Assembly: GCA_027673765.1 (NCBI GenBank) | Contig: JAQDWB010000012.1 | Location: 1-64,000 of the forward strand | Direction: 5' to 3' | Source: Coriobacteriaceae bacterium AM113-163 | GTDB taxonomy: Bacteria; Actinomycetota; Coriobacteriia; Coriobacteriales; Coriobacteriaceae | DNA length: 64,000 nucleotides | Shown here: piece after piece, positions 34,789 to 43,819 of the stretch | Layout of the letters: every line of letters begins with the position of its first letter | Position numbering within the stretch: the stretch's first letter is position 1 | Made by a program: the position numbers and the translations under genes | Notes under the pieces: generated by a model | Told to the model about the DNA's origin: nothing | What the model saw: only the letters and a program-made list of their open reading frames with translations | Databases searched by the model: none

Positions 34789-35940
34789 ATGGCGCTAGTG
34801 GTTAAGGCACTCAAGATTGAGATGTTCGTGCTATGCATGATTGTTCTTATCGGGCTTGCCGTGCGAAGTCGTCGCTCCTTGTTCTCGAGCACCCAGCAGC
34901 TATTGTTTAGCATGCTTGGCTACACCTCTGCCGCGTACATATTATTCGATATGATCTGGACGCTTTCGGACGGTGTGGACGGCACGTTGGGCATTGCTGC
35001 CAACTGGATTTCCAACGCGGTTTCGTTTTCGCTCTTTGCTATCGCGTGTCTCATTTGGTTTATCTATTCCGAGACGGTGCAGGGTTCTCGCCTTTTGACC
35101 TCGCGCTATAGGGTGGTGCTTGTAGCGTTGCCTACGGCTCTGATGGTCGTGCTGGCGTTTACCAGTTACTGGACGCACGCCCTGTTCTATATCGATTCGC
35201 AGGGCGTGTATCGTCGCGGCTTTGCCTATATGATCCAGCCCATCGTCAGCTACTGTTACGTTATACATACGTCCCTGCATGCATTTGTGCAATCTCGCAG
35301 GGTCGAGAGCCTGCAGACGAAGGCCATCTATCGAACCTTGGCATTTTTCGCCATTCCGGCCCTGGTGGGCGGTACCTTTCAGGTCGTATACTCGGTGCCC
35401 GGCCTTTGTGTCGGCATAATGATTAGCATGTTGCTGCTCTACATCATCTACCAGGAGCAGCTCATCTCGACCGACCCGTTGACTGGACTTAACAATCGCA
35501 ACCGTTTTGAGACCTATATGCTGTCGCTCTTCTCAAATGTGGATCAGGCCGAAGATGTATATCTGCTTATGATGGACGGCGACGGCTTTAAGCAGATTAA
35601 CGATCGCTATGGGCATGTGGAGGGCGACCACGCTCTTCAGGTCATATCCGCTGCGCTCAAAGAAGTCTGCTCGGCGTCTGGCGGCTTTATCGCACGTTAT
35701 GGTGGCGATGAGTTCGTGGTGCTCCAAAAGGCAGTGGCGGAACAGGATATCATGCATCTGTGCGCGACAATCAACGATGAGCTCGCGCGCGCCGAGGTTC
35801 CGTATCTGTTGCGGATGTCCATCGGCTACGCACGGGTTGGTGATGGCGTCGATACCTGGCAAGACTTGCTTCGCGCTGCCGATGCGGAGCTCTACCGTGT
35901 CAAGGCCGAGAAAAAGAAAGCTGGCATCCAGATACGCTAG
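34789..35940 (+). CDS. Membrane GGDEF protein (probable diguanylate cyclase)
   Basis: A 383-residue protein with six or seven N-terminal membrane helices (~1-225, from FVLCMIVLIGLAVR to CVGIMISMLLLYIIYQ) and a C-terminal GGDEF domain (STDPLTGLNNRNRFE ... LMMDGDGFKQINDRYGH ... RYGGDEF at ~303-309 ... SIGYARVG). The intact GGDEF signature predicts synthesis of cyclic-di-GMP. The position of the inhibitory RxxD I-site, five residues before GGDEF, reads ASGG, so product inhibition is probably absent. The start is uncertain: ATG 34789 has gaaggg immediately before it, while GTG 34798 is better spaced from the same site. Confidence 0.88.
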   Translation: MALVVKALKIEMFVLCMIVLIGLAVRSRRSLFSSTQQLLFSMLGYTSAAYILFDMIWTLSDGVDGTLGIAANWISNAVSFSLFAIACLIWFIYSETVQGSRLLTSRYRVVLVALPTALMVVLAFTSYWTHALFYIDSQGVYRRGFAYMIQPIVSYCYVIHTSLHAFVQSRRVESLQTKAIYRTLAFFAIPALVGGTFQVVYSVPGLCVGIMISMLLLYIIYQEQLISTDPLTGLNNRNRFETYMLSLFSNVDQAEDVYLLMMDGDGFKQINDRYGHVEGDHALQVISAALKEVCSASGGFIARYGGDEFVVLQKAVAEQDIMHLCATINDELARAEVPYLLRMSIGYARVGDGVDTWQDLLRAADAELYRVKAEKKKAGIQIR

Positions 35941-36039
35941 ATAAAGGGGTGCAAGCTTGCGTGCATGGCGGCCCTCGGCTCTCCGATGTACTCCATTAAG
36001 CTAAAGTGTGCGAACATCCTCCCTAAAAAGGTGAGCTCG

Positions 36040-36975
36040 CTAGGCCTTTTTGGGCCTGTTGACGATGATGATGCCGCCGCAGACCAACAGCAGGGCAACA
36101 AGTACGGTAACAGGGCTCGTGCCAGCGCCCTCGCCGAGCAGCAGAGCGCTCAACAGTACGCCAAAGACTGGATTCATAAAGCCAAAGACCGACACACGGC
36201 TGACGGGGTTGACGGCAAGCAGACGCGACCATAGCGAGTACGCGACGGCGGAAATGAGTGCCATATAGATAATGAGTGCGATGGCGGGGATGATCGCGGT
36301 GGGGGAGAGCGCGCCGCCCATCAAAAACCCGATGACGGTAAGGACCAAACCTCCGACTAAAAACTGCCAGCCGGCGAGCAAGACGCCGTCATGCTTGCGC
36401 GAGAAGATGCCGATCAGGCAGGTCGAAAGAGCACCCGCGACAGTGGAGGCTAGGATAAAGCCCTCGCCATCGAGCCTGAAGCCAAAGGTGCCATCTGCGC
36501 CCGAGAGGTTGACGAGCGCGACGCCGGCAAAGCCCAGCGCACAGCCAAGCACCTTGGCCGTATTGAGCTTCTCGGTGTGAAATGCCAGGGCGGCAAAGAG
36601 GATTGCGAGGAAGTTGGCGCTGGCCTCGATGATGGAGCTCGACATGGCGCTGGCGCGCGAGAGGCCCAGATAGAAAAAGAAGTACTGCCCGATAGTCTGG
36701 AAGAGCGACAAGACAAAGATGGGCTTGATGTCGCGAGCCTGCGGAATGAGGGGGCGGCGTTGGGCCGCACTCATCCCAACGATAACCAGGGCGCCGGCAA
36801 GCGTGAAGCGCAAGCCCGCAAAGAGCAGCTGCGAGGCGCTATCGTGCGCCGGGATACCAAAGAGTGCGTAGCCGATCTTGATGCAGGGAAAGGCCGATCC
36901 CCAGAGTGTACAGCAAACAAGACAACCCAGGATGAGTCCGGGCAGGGTGGCGAGATACGGCTTGCGGCTTTCCAT
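36040..36975 (-). CDS. EamA/DMT-family transporter
   Basis: A 311-residue integral membrane protein with ten predicted helices in two EamA repeats (LGCLVCCTLWGSAFPCIKIG early; IYMALISAVAYSLWSRLL in the second half). The family exports or imports small metabolites; the substrate is unknown. GGAAGGA precedes the ATG at 36975. It lies downstream of purL on the same strand but behind that gene's terminator, so it is probably transcribed separately. Confidence 0.88.
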   Translation of the reverse strand: MESRKPYLATLPGLILGCLVCCTLWGSAFPCIKIGYALFGIPAHDSASQLLFAGLRFTLAGALVIVGMSAAQRRPLIPQARDIKPIFVLSLFQTIGQYFFFYLGLSRASAMSSSIIEASANFLAILFAALAFHTEKLNTAKVLGCALGFAGVALVNLSGADGTFGFRLDGEGFILASTVAGALSTCLIGIFSRKHDGVLLAGWQFLVGGLVLTVIGFLMGGALSPTAIIPAIALIIYMALISAVAYSLWSRLLAVNPVSRVSVFGFMNPVFGVLLSALLLGEGAGTSPVTVLVALLLVCGGIIIVNRPKKA

Positions 36976-37000
36976 GATGTCCTTCCTGCATGCGCGAAGC

Positions 37001-37037
37001 AAAAAAGAACCCGCCACCGGATGCGTCGGTGGCGGGT
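37001..37037 (-). terminator. Rho-independent terminator of purL
   Basis: On the minus strand an 11-bp GC-rich stem (37009-37019 with 37027-37037) is followed by ttcttttttg. It also separates purL from the EamA gene. Confidence 0.9.
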
Positions 37038-37074
37038 GTTGTTACCCGAGGGGATTGTACCCGATGGGAAAGGT

Positions 37075-40000
37075 TTAAGCGAAGTAGGCCACGCCGCTCT
37101 CAAAGATCGGCATGAACTTATCGCCGGGGACATGCTCGGGCACGTTGCGGTACAGGTTGTCGCCGCGACGCTCGGCATGGCCCATCTTGCCCAGGACGCG
37201 GCCGTCGGGGCTCGTGATGCCCTCGATGGCGAGTGCGGAGCCGTTGGGGTTGACGGAGAGATCCATGCTGGGCTTGCCGTTCTCGCCCACGTACTGCGTG
37301 GCGACCTGGCCGTTGGCGATCAGCTGGGCGAGCACTTCGTCATTGGCGACAAAGCGGCCCTCGCCGTGGCTGATGGCGACGGTGTAGGGGTCGTCCAGGC
37401 TGCACTGCGACAGCCACGGGGACAAGTTGGACGAGATGCGGGTGCGCACCAGACGGCTCTGGTGGCGACCGATGGTGTTGAACGTCAACGTGGGCGTATC
37501 GGGCGTGGCGTCGACGATGTCGCCGTAGGGCACCAGGCCGAGCTTGATCAGGGCCTGGAAGCCGTTGCAGATGCCCAGCATCAGGCCATCGCGGGCCTTG
37601 AGCAGGTCGCGGACTGCCTCGGTGACCTCGGGAGCGCGGAAGAACGCCGTGATGAACTTGGCAGAGCCGTCGGGCTCGTCGCCGCCCGAGAAGCCGCCGG
37701 GGATCATAACGATCTGGCTTGCACGGATGCGGCGGGCAAGCTCGCGGGTGCTCTCGGCGACGGCCTCGGGCGTGAGGTTGTTGATCACGAAGGTGTCGGC
37801 CTCGGCACCGGCGGCACGGAAGGCGCGGGCGCTGTCGTACTCGCAGTTGTTGCCGGGGAACACGGGGATGATCACGCGCGGGCGGGCGATCTTGGCGTCG
37901 CCGTACACGTGGATATCCTTGGCGCGGAAGTCGATGGTCTCGACCTCGGGGGTCTTGCCGGCGCTGCGGTAGGCGAAGACGCCCTCGATGCCGCTCTCCC
38001 AGGCCTCCTGGAGCTCGGCGAGCTCGATGACCTCGGAGCCGGTGTCGATGACATAGCCCTCGACGGTGGTGCCCAGGGGCTCGACGACAACGCCGTCGGC
38101 GACCTCGGGCAGCTCGGCATCCTCGGCGAGCTCGACGATAAAGCTACCGTAGAGCGGGGTGAAGAGGCTCTCCACGTCCACATCCTCGGCAAGCTCGATA
38201 CCGATCTGGTTGCCGACGCACATTTTAAAGAGGCTCTCGGCGCCGCAGCCGTAGCCGGGCGTGGAGATGGCCAGGGCGTTGCCGTTGGCGGTGAGCGCCT
38301 CGACGGCGTCAAACGCGGCGAGCAGCTGCTGGGCGTCGGGGCGGTAATCCTCGCCGTAGGTGGCGGGGGCGATGCGGACGACGCGGTGCGTGAGGCCCTT
38401 GAACTCGGGCGAGACGGCGCGGGCGGCCTTGCCCACGGCGACGGCGAAGCTGATCAGGGTCGGCGGAACGTTGAGCTCGCCGGTCTCGTCCTCAAACGAA
38501 CCGCTCATGGAGTCCTTGCCGCCGATGGCACCGGCACCCAGGTCGACCTGGGCCATAAGGGCACCCAGGACGGCAGCCATGGGCTTGCCCCAGCGCTCTG
38601 CTTCGGTGCGCAGGCGCTCGAAGTACTCCTGGAAGGAGAGGTAGGCGCGCTTGTGCTCAAAGCCGGCGGCAACGAGCTTGGCGATGGACTCGACCACGGA
38701 CAGGTAGGCGCCCGCAAACTGGTCGGCCTCCATCAAATAGGGGTTGAAGCCCCATGCCATGGCACTCGCTGTGGTGGTCTCGCCGTCCACGGGGAACTTG
38801 GCGACCATGGCCGAGCTCGGGGTGAGCTGCGTCTTGCCGCCAAAAGGCATAAGCACGGTCGCGGCGCCGATGGTGGAGTCGAAGCGCTCGGAAAGGCCCT
38901 TGTTGGAAGCGACGTTGAGGTCGGTGACGAGCGAGGTCATGCGCTCGGCGAGCGTGGTACCGGCCCAGCTGGGCTGCCACACACTGCGGGCGCAGACGTG
39001 GGCGACCTGGTGCTTGGGCGCACCGTTGGAGTTGAGGAACTCGCGGGACAGATCGACGATGGCGACGCCGTTCCAGGCCATGCGCATGCGCGGCTCGGCG
39101 GTAACCTCGGCGATAACGGTCGCCTCCAGGTTCTCCTCGGCGGCGTAGCCCATGAACTCCTCGACGTCACCGTCGGCGACGGCGCAGGCCATGCGCTCCT
39201 GGGATTCAGAGATGGCGAGCTCGGTGCCGTCAAGACCGTCGTACTTCTTGGTCACGGTATCAAGGTCGACATACAGGCCGTCGGCAAGCTCGCCTACAGC
39301 GACCGAGACACCGCCGGCGCCAAAGTCGTTGCAGCGCTTGATCAGACGGCAGGCATCGCCGCGGCGGAACAGGCGCTGCAGCTTGCGCTCGACCGGGGCG
39401 TTGCCCTTCTGGACCTCGGCGCCCGATGTCTCGATGGACTCGGTGTTCTGGGTCTTGGAGGAGCCGGTGGCACCGCCGATGCCGTCACGGCCGGTGCGGC
39501 CGCCCAACAGGATGATCTTGTCGGTGGGGGCGGGGCACTCGCGACGCACGTGGTTTGCCGGGGTAGCGCCCACGACGGCGCCGACCTCCATGCGCTTGGC
39601 GACGTAGCCGGGGTGATAGAGTTCGTTGACCTGACCGGTGGCAAGGCCGATCTGGTTGCCGTAGCTGGAGTAGCCGGCGGCAGCAGTGGTCACGAGCTTA
39701 CGCTGCGGCAGCTTGCCCTCGAGCGTCTCGGACACGGGGACGGTGGGGTCGCCGGCGCCGGTGACACGCATGGCCTGGTACACGTAGCTGCGGCCCGACA
39801 GCGGGTCGCGGATGGCACCGCCCACGCAGGTGGCGGCACCGCCGAAGGGCTCGATCTCGGTCGGGTGGTTGTGGGTCTCGTTCTTAAAGAGGAACAGCCA
39901 GTCCTGGTCCTCGCCATCGACATCGACCTTCACCTTGACGGTGCAGGCGTTGATCTCCTCGGACTCGTCGACATCGGTCATGACGCCGGTCTTCTTAAGG

Positions 40001-40821
40001 TACTTGGCGCCGATGGTGCCCATGTCCATGAGGCAGACGGGCTTGGCGTCGCGGCCGAGTTCGTGGCGCATCTCCATGTAGCGGTCGAAGGCCTGCTGCA
40101 CCACGGCGTCGTCGATCGTCACGTCATCCAGGACGGTGCCGAAGGTGGTGTGGCGGCAGTGGTCGGACCAATAGGTGTCGATCACGCGGATCTCGGTGAT
40201 GGTGGGGTCGCGGTCCTCATCGCGGAAGTACTGCTGGCAGAAGGCGATGTCCGCTTCGTCCATGGCGAGACCGCGCTCGGAAATAAAGGCGGCAAGGCCG
40301 GCCTCGTCGAGCTCACGGAAACCGTCGAGCACCTCGACGGGCTGGGGCTCGGGGGTCTCTATGTACAGCGTCTCGGGCAGGTCGAGCGAGGCGATGCGCG
40401 CCTCGACGGGGTTCACCACGTAGTGCTTGATGGCATCGATGGCGGCCTCGTCCAGAGCGCCCGAGATCATATAGACCTTGGCGGAGCGCACGGCGGGGCG
40501 CTCGCCCTGGCTGATGAGCTGCACGCACTCGCTGGCGGAGTCGGCGCGCTGGTCAAACTGGCCAGGCAGGAATTCGACGGCAAAGACGGCGTCATCGCTT
40601 GCGGGGAGCTCGTCGTAGGTCACATCGACCTGGGGCTCGCTAAAGACGGTCGGCACGCAGGAGCGGAAAAGCTCCTCGTCGATGCCCTCGACGTCGTAGC
40701 GGTTGATAATCCTCAGGGCCTCGATGCCCTTGATGCCGAGAATTTCGGTCAGCTCGCCCTTGAGCTGCTGAGCCTCGACGTCGAACCCGGGTTTCTTCTC
40801 CACGTAGATACGAGAGACCAT
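37075..40821 (-). CDS. purL: Phosphoribosylformylglycinamidine synthase, single-chain type
   Basis: Fourth step of purine synthesis: FGAR plus glutamine and ATP gives FGAM. The 1248-residue single chain contains an N-terminal PurS-like region, two AIR-synthase-like halves (THNHPTEIEPFGGAATCVGG, then KGLSERFDSTIGAATVLMPF in the second) and a C-terminal class I glutaminase (VFPGNNCEYDSARAF, PGGFSGGDEPDG and LGICNGFQALIKLG with the nucleophile Cys). This long form is typical of proteobacteria and some anaerobes, unlike the split PurQ/PurL/PurS of many Gram-positives. The ATG at 40821 is preceded by AGGAAGGCAGG. It has its own terminator. A long antisense reading frame over the whole gene is a codon-bias shadow. 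Confidence 0.95.
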   Translation of the reverse strand: MVSRIYVEKKPGFDVEAQQLKGELTEILGIKGIEALRIINRYDVEGIDEELFRSCVPTVFSEPQVDVTYDELPASDDAVFAVEFLPGQFDQRADSASECVQLISQGERPAVRSAKVYMISGALDEAAIDAIKHYVVNPVEARIASLDLPETLYIETPEPQPVEVLDGFRELDEAGLAAFISERGLAMDEADIAFCQQYFRDEDRDPTITEIRVIDTYWSDHCRHTTFGTVLDDVTIDDAVVQQAFDRYMEMRHELGRDAKPVCLMDMGTIGAKYLKKTGVMTDVDESEEINACTVKVKVDVDGEDQDWLFLFKNETHNHPTEIEPFGGAATCVGGAIRDPLSGRSYVYQAMRVTGAGDPTVPVSETLEGKLPQRKLVTTAAAGYSSYGNQIGLATGQVNELYHPGYVAKRMEVGAVVGATPANHVRRECPAPTDKIILLGGRTGRDGIGGATGSSKTQNTESIETSGAEVQKGNAPVERKLQRLFRRGDACRLIKRCNDFGAGGVSVAVGELADGLYVDLDTVTKKYDGLDGTELAISESQERMACAVADGDVEEFMGYAAEENLEATVIAEVTAEPRMRMAWNGVAIVDLSREFLNSNGAPKHQVAHVCARSVWQPSWAGTTLAERMTSLVTDLNVASNKGLSERFDSTIGAATVLMPFGGKTQLTPSSAMVAKFPVDGETTTASAMAWGFNPYLMEADQFAGAYLSVVESIAKLVAAGFEHKRAYLSFQEYFERLRTEAERWGKPMAAVLGALMAQVDLGAGAIGGKDSMSGSFEDETGELNVPPTLISFAVAVGKAARAVSPEFKGLTHRVVRIAPATYGEDYRPDAQQLLAAFDAVEALTANGNALAISTPGYGCGAESLFKMCVGNQIGIELAEDVDVESLFTPLYGSFIVELAEDAELPEVADGVVVEPLGTTVEGYVIDTGSEVIELAELQEAWESGIEGVFAYRSAGKTPEVETIDFRAKDIHVYGDAKIARPRVIIPVFPGNNCEYDSARAFRAAGAEADTFVINNLTPEAVAESTRELARRIRASQIVMIPGGFSGGDEPDGSAKFITAFFRAPEVTEAVRDLLKARDGLMLGICNGFQALIKLGLVPYGDIVDATPDTPTLTFNTIGRHQSRLVRTRISSNLSPWLSQCSLDDPYTVAISHGEGRFVANDEVLAQLIANGQVATQYVGENGKPSMDLSVNPNGSALAIEGITSPDGRVLGKMGHAERRGDNLYRNVPEHVPGDKFMPIFESGVAYFA

Positions 40822-41005
40822 TGGTTCCTGCCTTCCTGATCGGTTGGGCGTACGGTACGGTATGCGGCAGCGGTCGGTTTACGGGGCAAGCCTCGCGGTC
40901 GCCTTGAGCCACATGTTTGTAAACCTCACTATGATACGACAGCTCGTGGCGCGTTGAGGACGGCGAGGGTGCTACAGTGATGCGCAATCAAGAGAAAGGC
41001 ATCAC

Positions 41006-42568
41006 ATGGCATTCGTTTCGCTCGCCATCATCGCACTCGTGGCCTTTGCGAGTCCTTTTATCGCCTCGGCGATTCCTGGAAAACCCGTTCCCGAGACGGT
41101 CTTTTTGCTCGTGCTCGGTGCGGTGCTGGGACCCCATATGCTCGGCGTCATCCATGTAGATGCCGAGGTCTCGCTTGTGTCCGAGCTCGGTCTGGCCTTC
41201 TTGTTCCTGCTTGCCGGCTTTGAGATCGACCCCAAGAGCATCACGGGCGTCGAGGGGCGCTACGGCTTGGCGACGTGGGTCGTCACGTTTGGTATCGCCT
41301 GGCTTGCCGTGCGCTTTACCCCGTGGTTCTCGGTCAGTCATTTCGACGGTATCGCCGTGACGCTTGCCCTCACTTCTACGGCGCTCGGCACGCTCGTGCC
41401 CATTATGCGTGAGCGCTCGCTCACTGGCACGCGTGTGGGCGACTCGATTCTCGCGTATGGCACCTGGGGCGAGCTCGGCCCTGTGCTCGCCATGTCGGTG
41501 CTGCTGTCTGCCCGCACTGGCATCCAAACGCTCGTAATCCTTGGCTTGTTTGCGGTGGTTTGCGTGTTGCTGGCCGTGGTCCCGAGCCGCTCCAAGCGCG
41601 TCGGCAGCCGCTTCTTTGCGTTTGTTGAGGAGCGCGCCGATACCACGTCGCAGACCTTCGTGCGCCTGACGGTGCTCATCCTGGTCACGCTCGTGGCGTT
41701 CTCAGCTGTCTTTGATCTCGACATCGTGTTGGGTTCTTTTGCCGCCGGCTTTGTCCTGCGCTATATCATCCCCGAGGGCAACCATACGCTCGAGACCAAG
41801 CTCGATGGCCTGGCCTACGGCTTTTTGATTCCGGTGTTCTTTACCGTATCGGGCGCAAAGATCGACCTGACGGCCGTGGTGTCGCGCCCGGGCTTGCTTG
41901 CGGGCTTTATCGTGGCGTTGCTGATTATTCGTGCCGTGCCCATTCTTATTTCTATGAGCATTTGTCCTGCGACGCGCGATGTGTCGGCGTATGGCCGCAT
42001 TACCGTGGCCCTGTACTGCACCACGGCCCTGCCGATCATCGTTGCCGTGACAAGCGTTGCCGTCAACGCGGGCGCGCTGTCGCAAGATATTGCGTCGGTC
42101 ATGGTTGCCGCCGGTGCCATCACGGTGTTCTTGATGCCATTGCTCGCGCAGCTCTTCTACCGCGTGGTGGATGCCGCACCGGTCGCCGCCGTGGCAGAGG
42201 TTGCCGAGCATCCATCCGATGCGCTCGACATCTTGCGCGCCCACCACGACCTAGCGAGCTTGCTCGCGCGCGAGCACGAGCTGCTGACCTCGCATGGCCA
42301 TGGTCGCGTATTCGAGGGCCTGCCTACGCTCGATACGATTGCCGAGCGTCTTTCCGCCGAGGCAGCGAGCGGCCACATCGATGCCCGCATCGTGGACGCG
42401 GCGCACCTGCTTGCCGATAAGACCTATGGAGACGAGGTCGACCCGTCCGAGCTGACTCCGCGTGAGCGCCGCCGCCTGGAGCGCGCCAAGCTCGCTGTGC
42501 GCGAATACCGCCGCCGCATGCTGGAGCTCTATGCGCGCGAAGAAGCCGAAGACGACGACGGTAAGTAG
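41006..42568 (+). CDS. CPA2-type cation:proton antiporter
   Basis: A 520-residue membrane protein of the monovalent cation:proton antiporter-2 family. Twelve or so helices span ~1-390, with LVLGAVLGPHMLGVI and LGLAFLFLLAGFEIDPKSI near the start, and FAAGFVLRY then GFLIPVFFTVSGAKIDL, the landmarks of the Kef/NhaP-like fold. The cytoplasmic tail (~395-520) is charged and helical and has no RCK/TrkA-N nucleotide-binding domain, unlike KefB/C. It is likely a Na+/H+ or K+/H+ antiporter. The start follows agaaagg. It is followed by a repeat array rather than a terminator of its own. Confidence 0.9.
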   Translation: MAFVSLAIIALVAFASPFIASAIPGKPVPETVFLLVLGAVLGPHMLGVIHVDAEVSLVSELGLAFLFLLAGFEIDPKSITGVEGRYGLATWVVTFGIAWLAVRFTPWFSVSHFDGIAVTLALTSTALGTLVPIMRERSLTGTRVGDSILAYGTWGELGPVLAMSVLLSARTGIQTLVILGLFAVVCVLLAVVPSRSKRVGSRFFAFVEERADTTSQTFVRLTVLILVTLVAFSAVFDLDIVLGSFAAGFVLRYIIPEGNHTLETKLDGLAYGFLIPVFFTVSGAKIDLTAVVSRPGLLAGFIVALLIIRAVPILISMSICPATRDVSAYGRITVALYCTTALPIIVAVTSVAVNAGALSQDIASVMVAAGAITVFLMPLLAQLFYRVVDAAPVAAVAEVAEHPSDALDILRAHHDLASLLAREHELLTSHGHGRVFEGLPTLDTIAERLSAEAASGHIDARIVDAAHLLADKTYGDEVDPSELTPRERRRLERAKLAVREYRRRMLELYAREEAEDDDGK

Positions 42569-42581
42569 TCGATACTTTCTC

Positions 42582-42755
42582 GGGGAAGCCGCGTCCCGCT
42601 TTGAAGGCTCGGAACGGGATGTGGTTTCCGAAACGGGGGCCGTTGGGAAACTGTGTCCCGGAATGGGCGCTCAGAGTGGGATGCAGTTTCCGCAAGGAAG
42701 TCCTGGGGGAAACCGTGCCCCGTTCTGGTCCGAAATACTGGGACATAGTTTCCCT
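42582..42755. repeat. Array of three REP-like hairpins (gggaaactgtgtccc family)
   Basis: Six related 15-18-base units alternate in orientation as three inverted pairs: 42582-42598 with 42615-42630, 42645-42659 with 42677-42691, and 42706-42721 with 42740-42755. Each unit is a variant of ggaaacygygtcccg. Within each pair the differences preserve base pairing (G-C to G-T or A-T), suggesting selection for the stem. The pair loops are unrelated. Confidence 0.75.
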
Positions 42756-43603
42756 TTCATAACAGAAGAAGGCGCGCTGCCTGCAGTTGATGCGGGCAGC
42801 GCGCCTTCTTTGGTTGAGCTATGTTGAGGTTTGTGGCCGAAGCTCGTGGCCTCTTTGGAGCGGGCAGCTCCGTCGACGGGGAGCACGGCGCCTGTGACGT
42901 AGGCGGACATGTCGCTCGCCAAGAAAACGAAGGCGTTGGCGACATCCTCGGGCTCGCCCATGCGGCCCAGCGGAATGGTGGCGATGATGGGCTTGATGAC
43001 CTCTTCGGGCAGGTTGGCGACCATGTCGGTCTTGGTCACGCCGGGTGCGACGGCGTTGACGCGAATGCCCATGGGGGCGAGCTCGCGCGAGAGCGACTGG
43101 ACCATGCCGTTGACGGCAAACTTGGACGTGGGATAGCCGACGCCGGAGGGCTGACCGTACTTGGCGACCATCGAACTCGTGGTGGTGATGGTGCCGCCGT
43201 GGCCGGCTTCGGTCATGATCTTGGCGGCCGCCTGATGACCGTTAAAGACGGCGACGACATTGAGGTCCATGACCTTTGCAAACTCTTCGGCCGTGTAATC
43301 CAAAAGGGGCGAGCGCTGGGAGATGCCGGCGTTGTTGACGACCGTGTCAAGGCCGCCCATGTCGGCTGCAGCCTGGGTAAAGGCCTCGGTCACGGCCTCG
43401 AGCGAGGTGAGGTCGCAGGAGCGGCCCCAGACCTTGGCCTCGGGATAGGCGGCTACTAGCTTCTCAACGGCCGCGTCGGCAGTCTCCTGGCGCGAGCCAA
43501 AGACGGTGACGGCAGCGCCTTCCTCGATAAAACGGCAGGCGATGGCATAGCCGATACCGCGCGTGCCTCCGGTGATGATTGCTTTCTTGCCCTCGAGCAA
43601 CAT
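42671..43603 (-). CDS. Short-chain dehydrogenase/reductase with read-through C-terminal tail
   Basis: A classical SDR: NAD(P)-binding TGGTRGIGYAIA near the start, NNAGIS in the middle, catalytic Ser in TTTSSMVAKYG and YxxxK in GYPTSKFAVNG, and a normal end at TGAVLPVDGAARSKEA (~residue 245). The frame does not stop there: about 60 further residues (FGHKPQHSSTKEGALPASTAG and beyond) are encoded by the gene's own terminator hairpin and two units of the neighbouring repeat array. Another frame meets a TAG just before the terminator, so a late frameshift or loss of the native stop is likely. GAGGAA precedes the ATG at 43603. The SDR resembles 3-oxoacyl-ACP reductase or hydroxysteroid dehydrogenases; the substrate is unknown. 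Confidence 0.85.
   Translation of the reverse strand: MLLEGKKAIITGGTRGIGYAIACRFIEEGAAVTVFGSRQETADAAVEKLVAAYPEAKVWGRSCDLTSLEAVTEAFTQAAADMGGLDTVVNNAGISQRSPLLDYTAEEFAKVMDLNVVAVFNGHQAAAKIMTEAGHGGTITTTSSMVAKYGQPSGVGYPTSKFAVNGMVQSLSRELAPMGIRVNAVAPGVTKTDMVANLPEEVIKPIIATIPLGRMGEPEDVANAFVFLASDMSAYVTGAVLPVDGAARSKEATSFGHKPQHSSTKEGALPASTAGSAPSSVMKGKLCPSISDQNGARFPPGLPCGNCIPL
42766..42810. terminator. Strong bidirectional terminator inside the 3' end of the SDR frame
   Basis: A 16-bp stem (42766-42781 with 42795-42810), 13-base loop. T-rich bases (ttctgtt) follow on the minus strand. It ends the SDR transcript and also faces the antiporter gene. Confidence 0.8.
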
Positions 43604-43758
43604 GGTGCTTCCTCTCATCGCGGGCGGACATTCGCAGCACAGCGTAGCGATAGCCGGAATCGGCCGCGTTTGCATATCGGTGAACGGTAACCCGCGCTAC
43701 CGATGAACGGCTCGTGCAAATGCCGCTTTGCCGCTGTGCTTAGAAGCCGGATTGAAAA

Positions 43759-43788
43759 GGGCTCCCGTCCCACATAGGACGGGAGCCC
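43759..43788 (-). terminator. Terminator of the homoserine dehydrogenase gene
   Basis: A perfect 12-bp stem (43759-43770 with 43777-43788), six-base loop, then cttttcaat on the minus strand. Confidence 0.85.
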
Positions 43789-43819
43789 CCGAGGCGCGTA
43801 TTGTTAAGCGAGTGTTGGG

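Noticed and set aside
36577..40839. A 1420-codon open frame antisense to purL
   Set aside because: It lies entirely over the well-supported purL gene, is Gly/Ala/Leu/Asp/Val-rich with no recognisable domain, and is the expected shadow of GC-rich codon bias.
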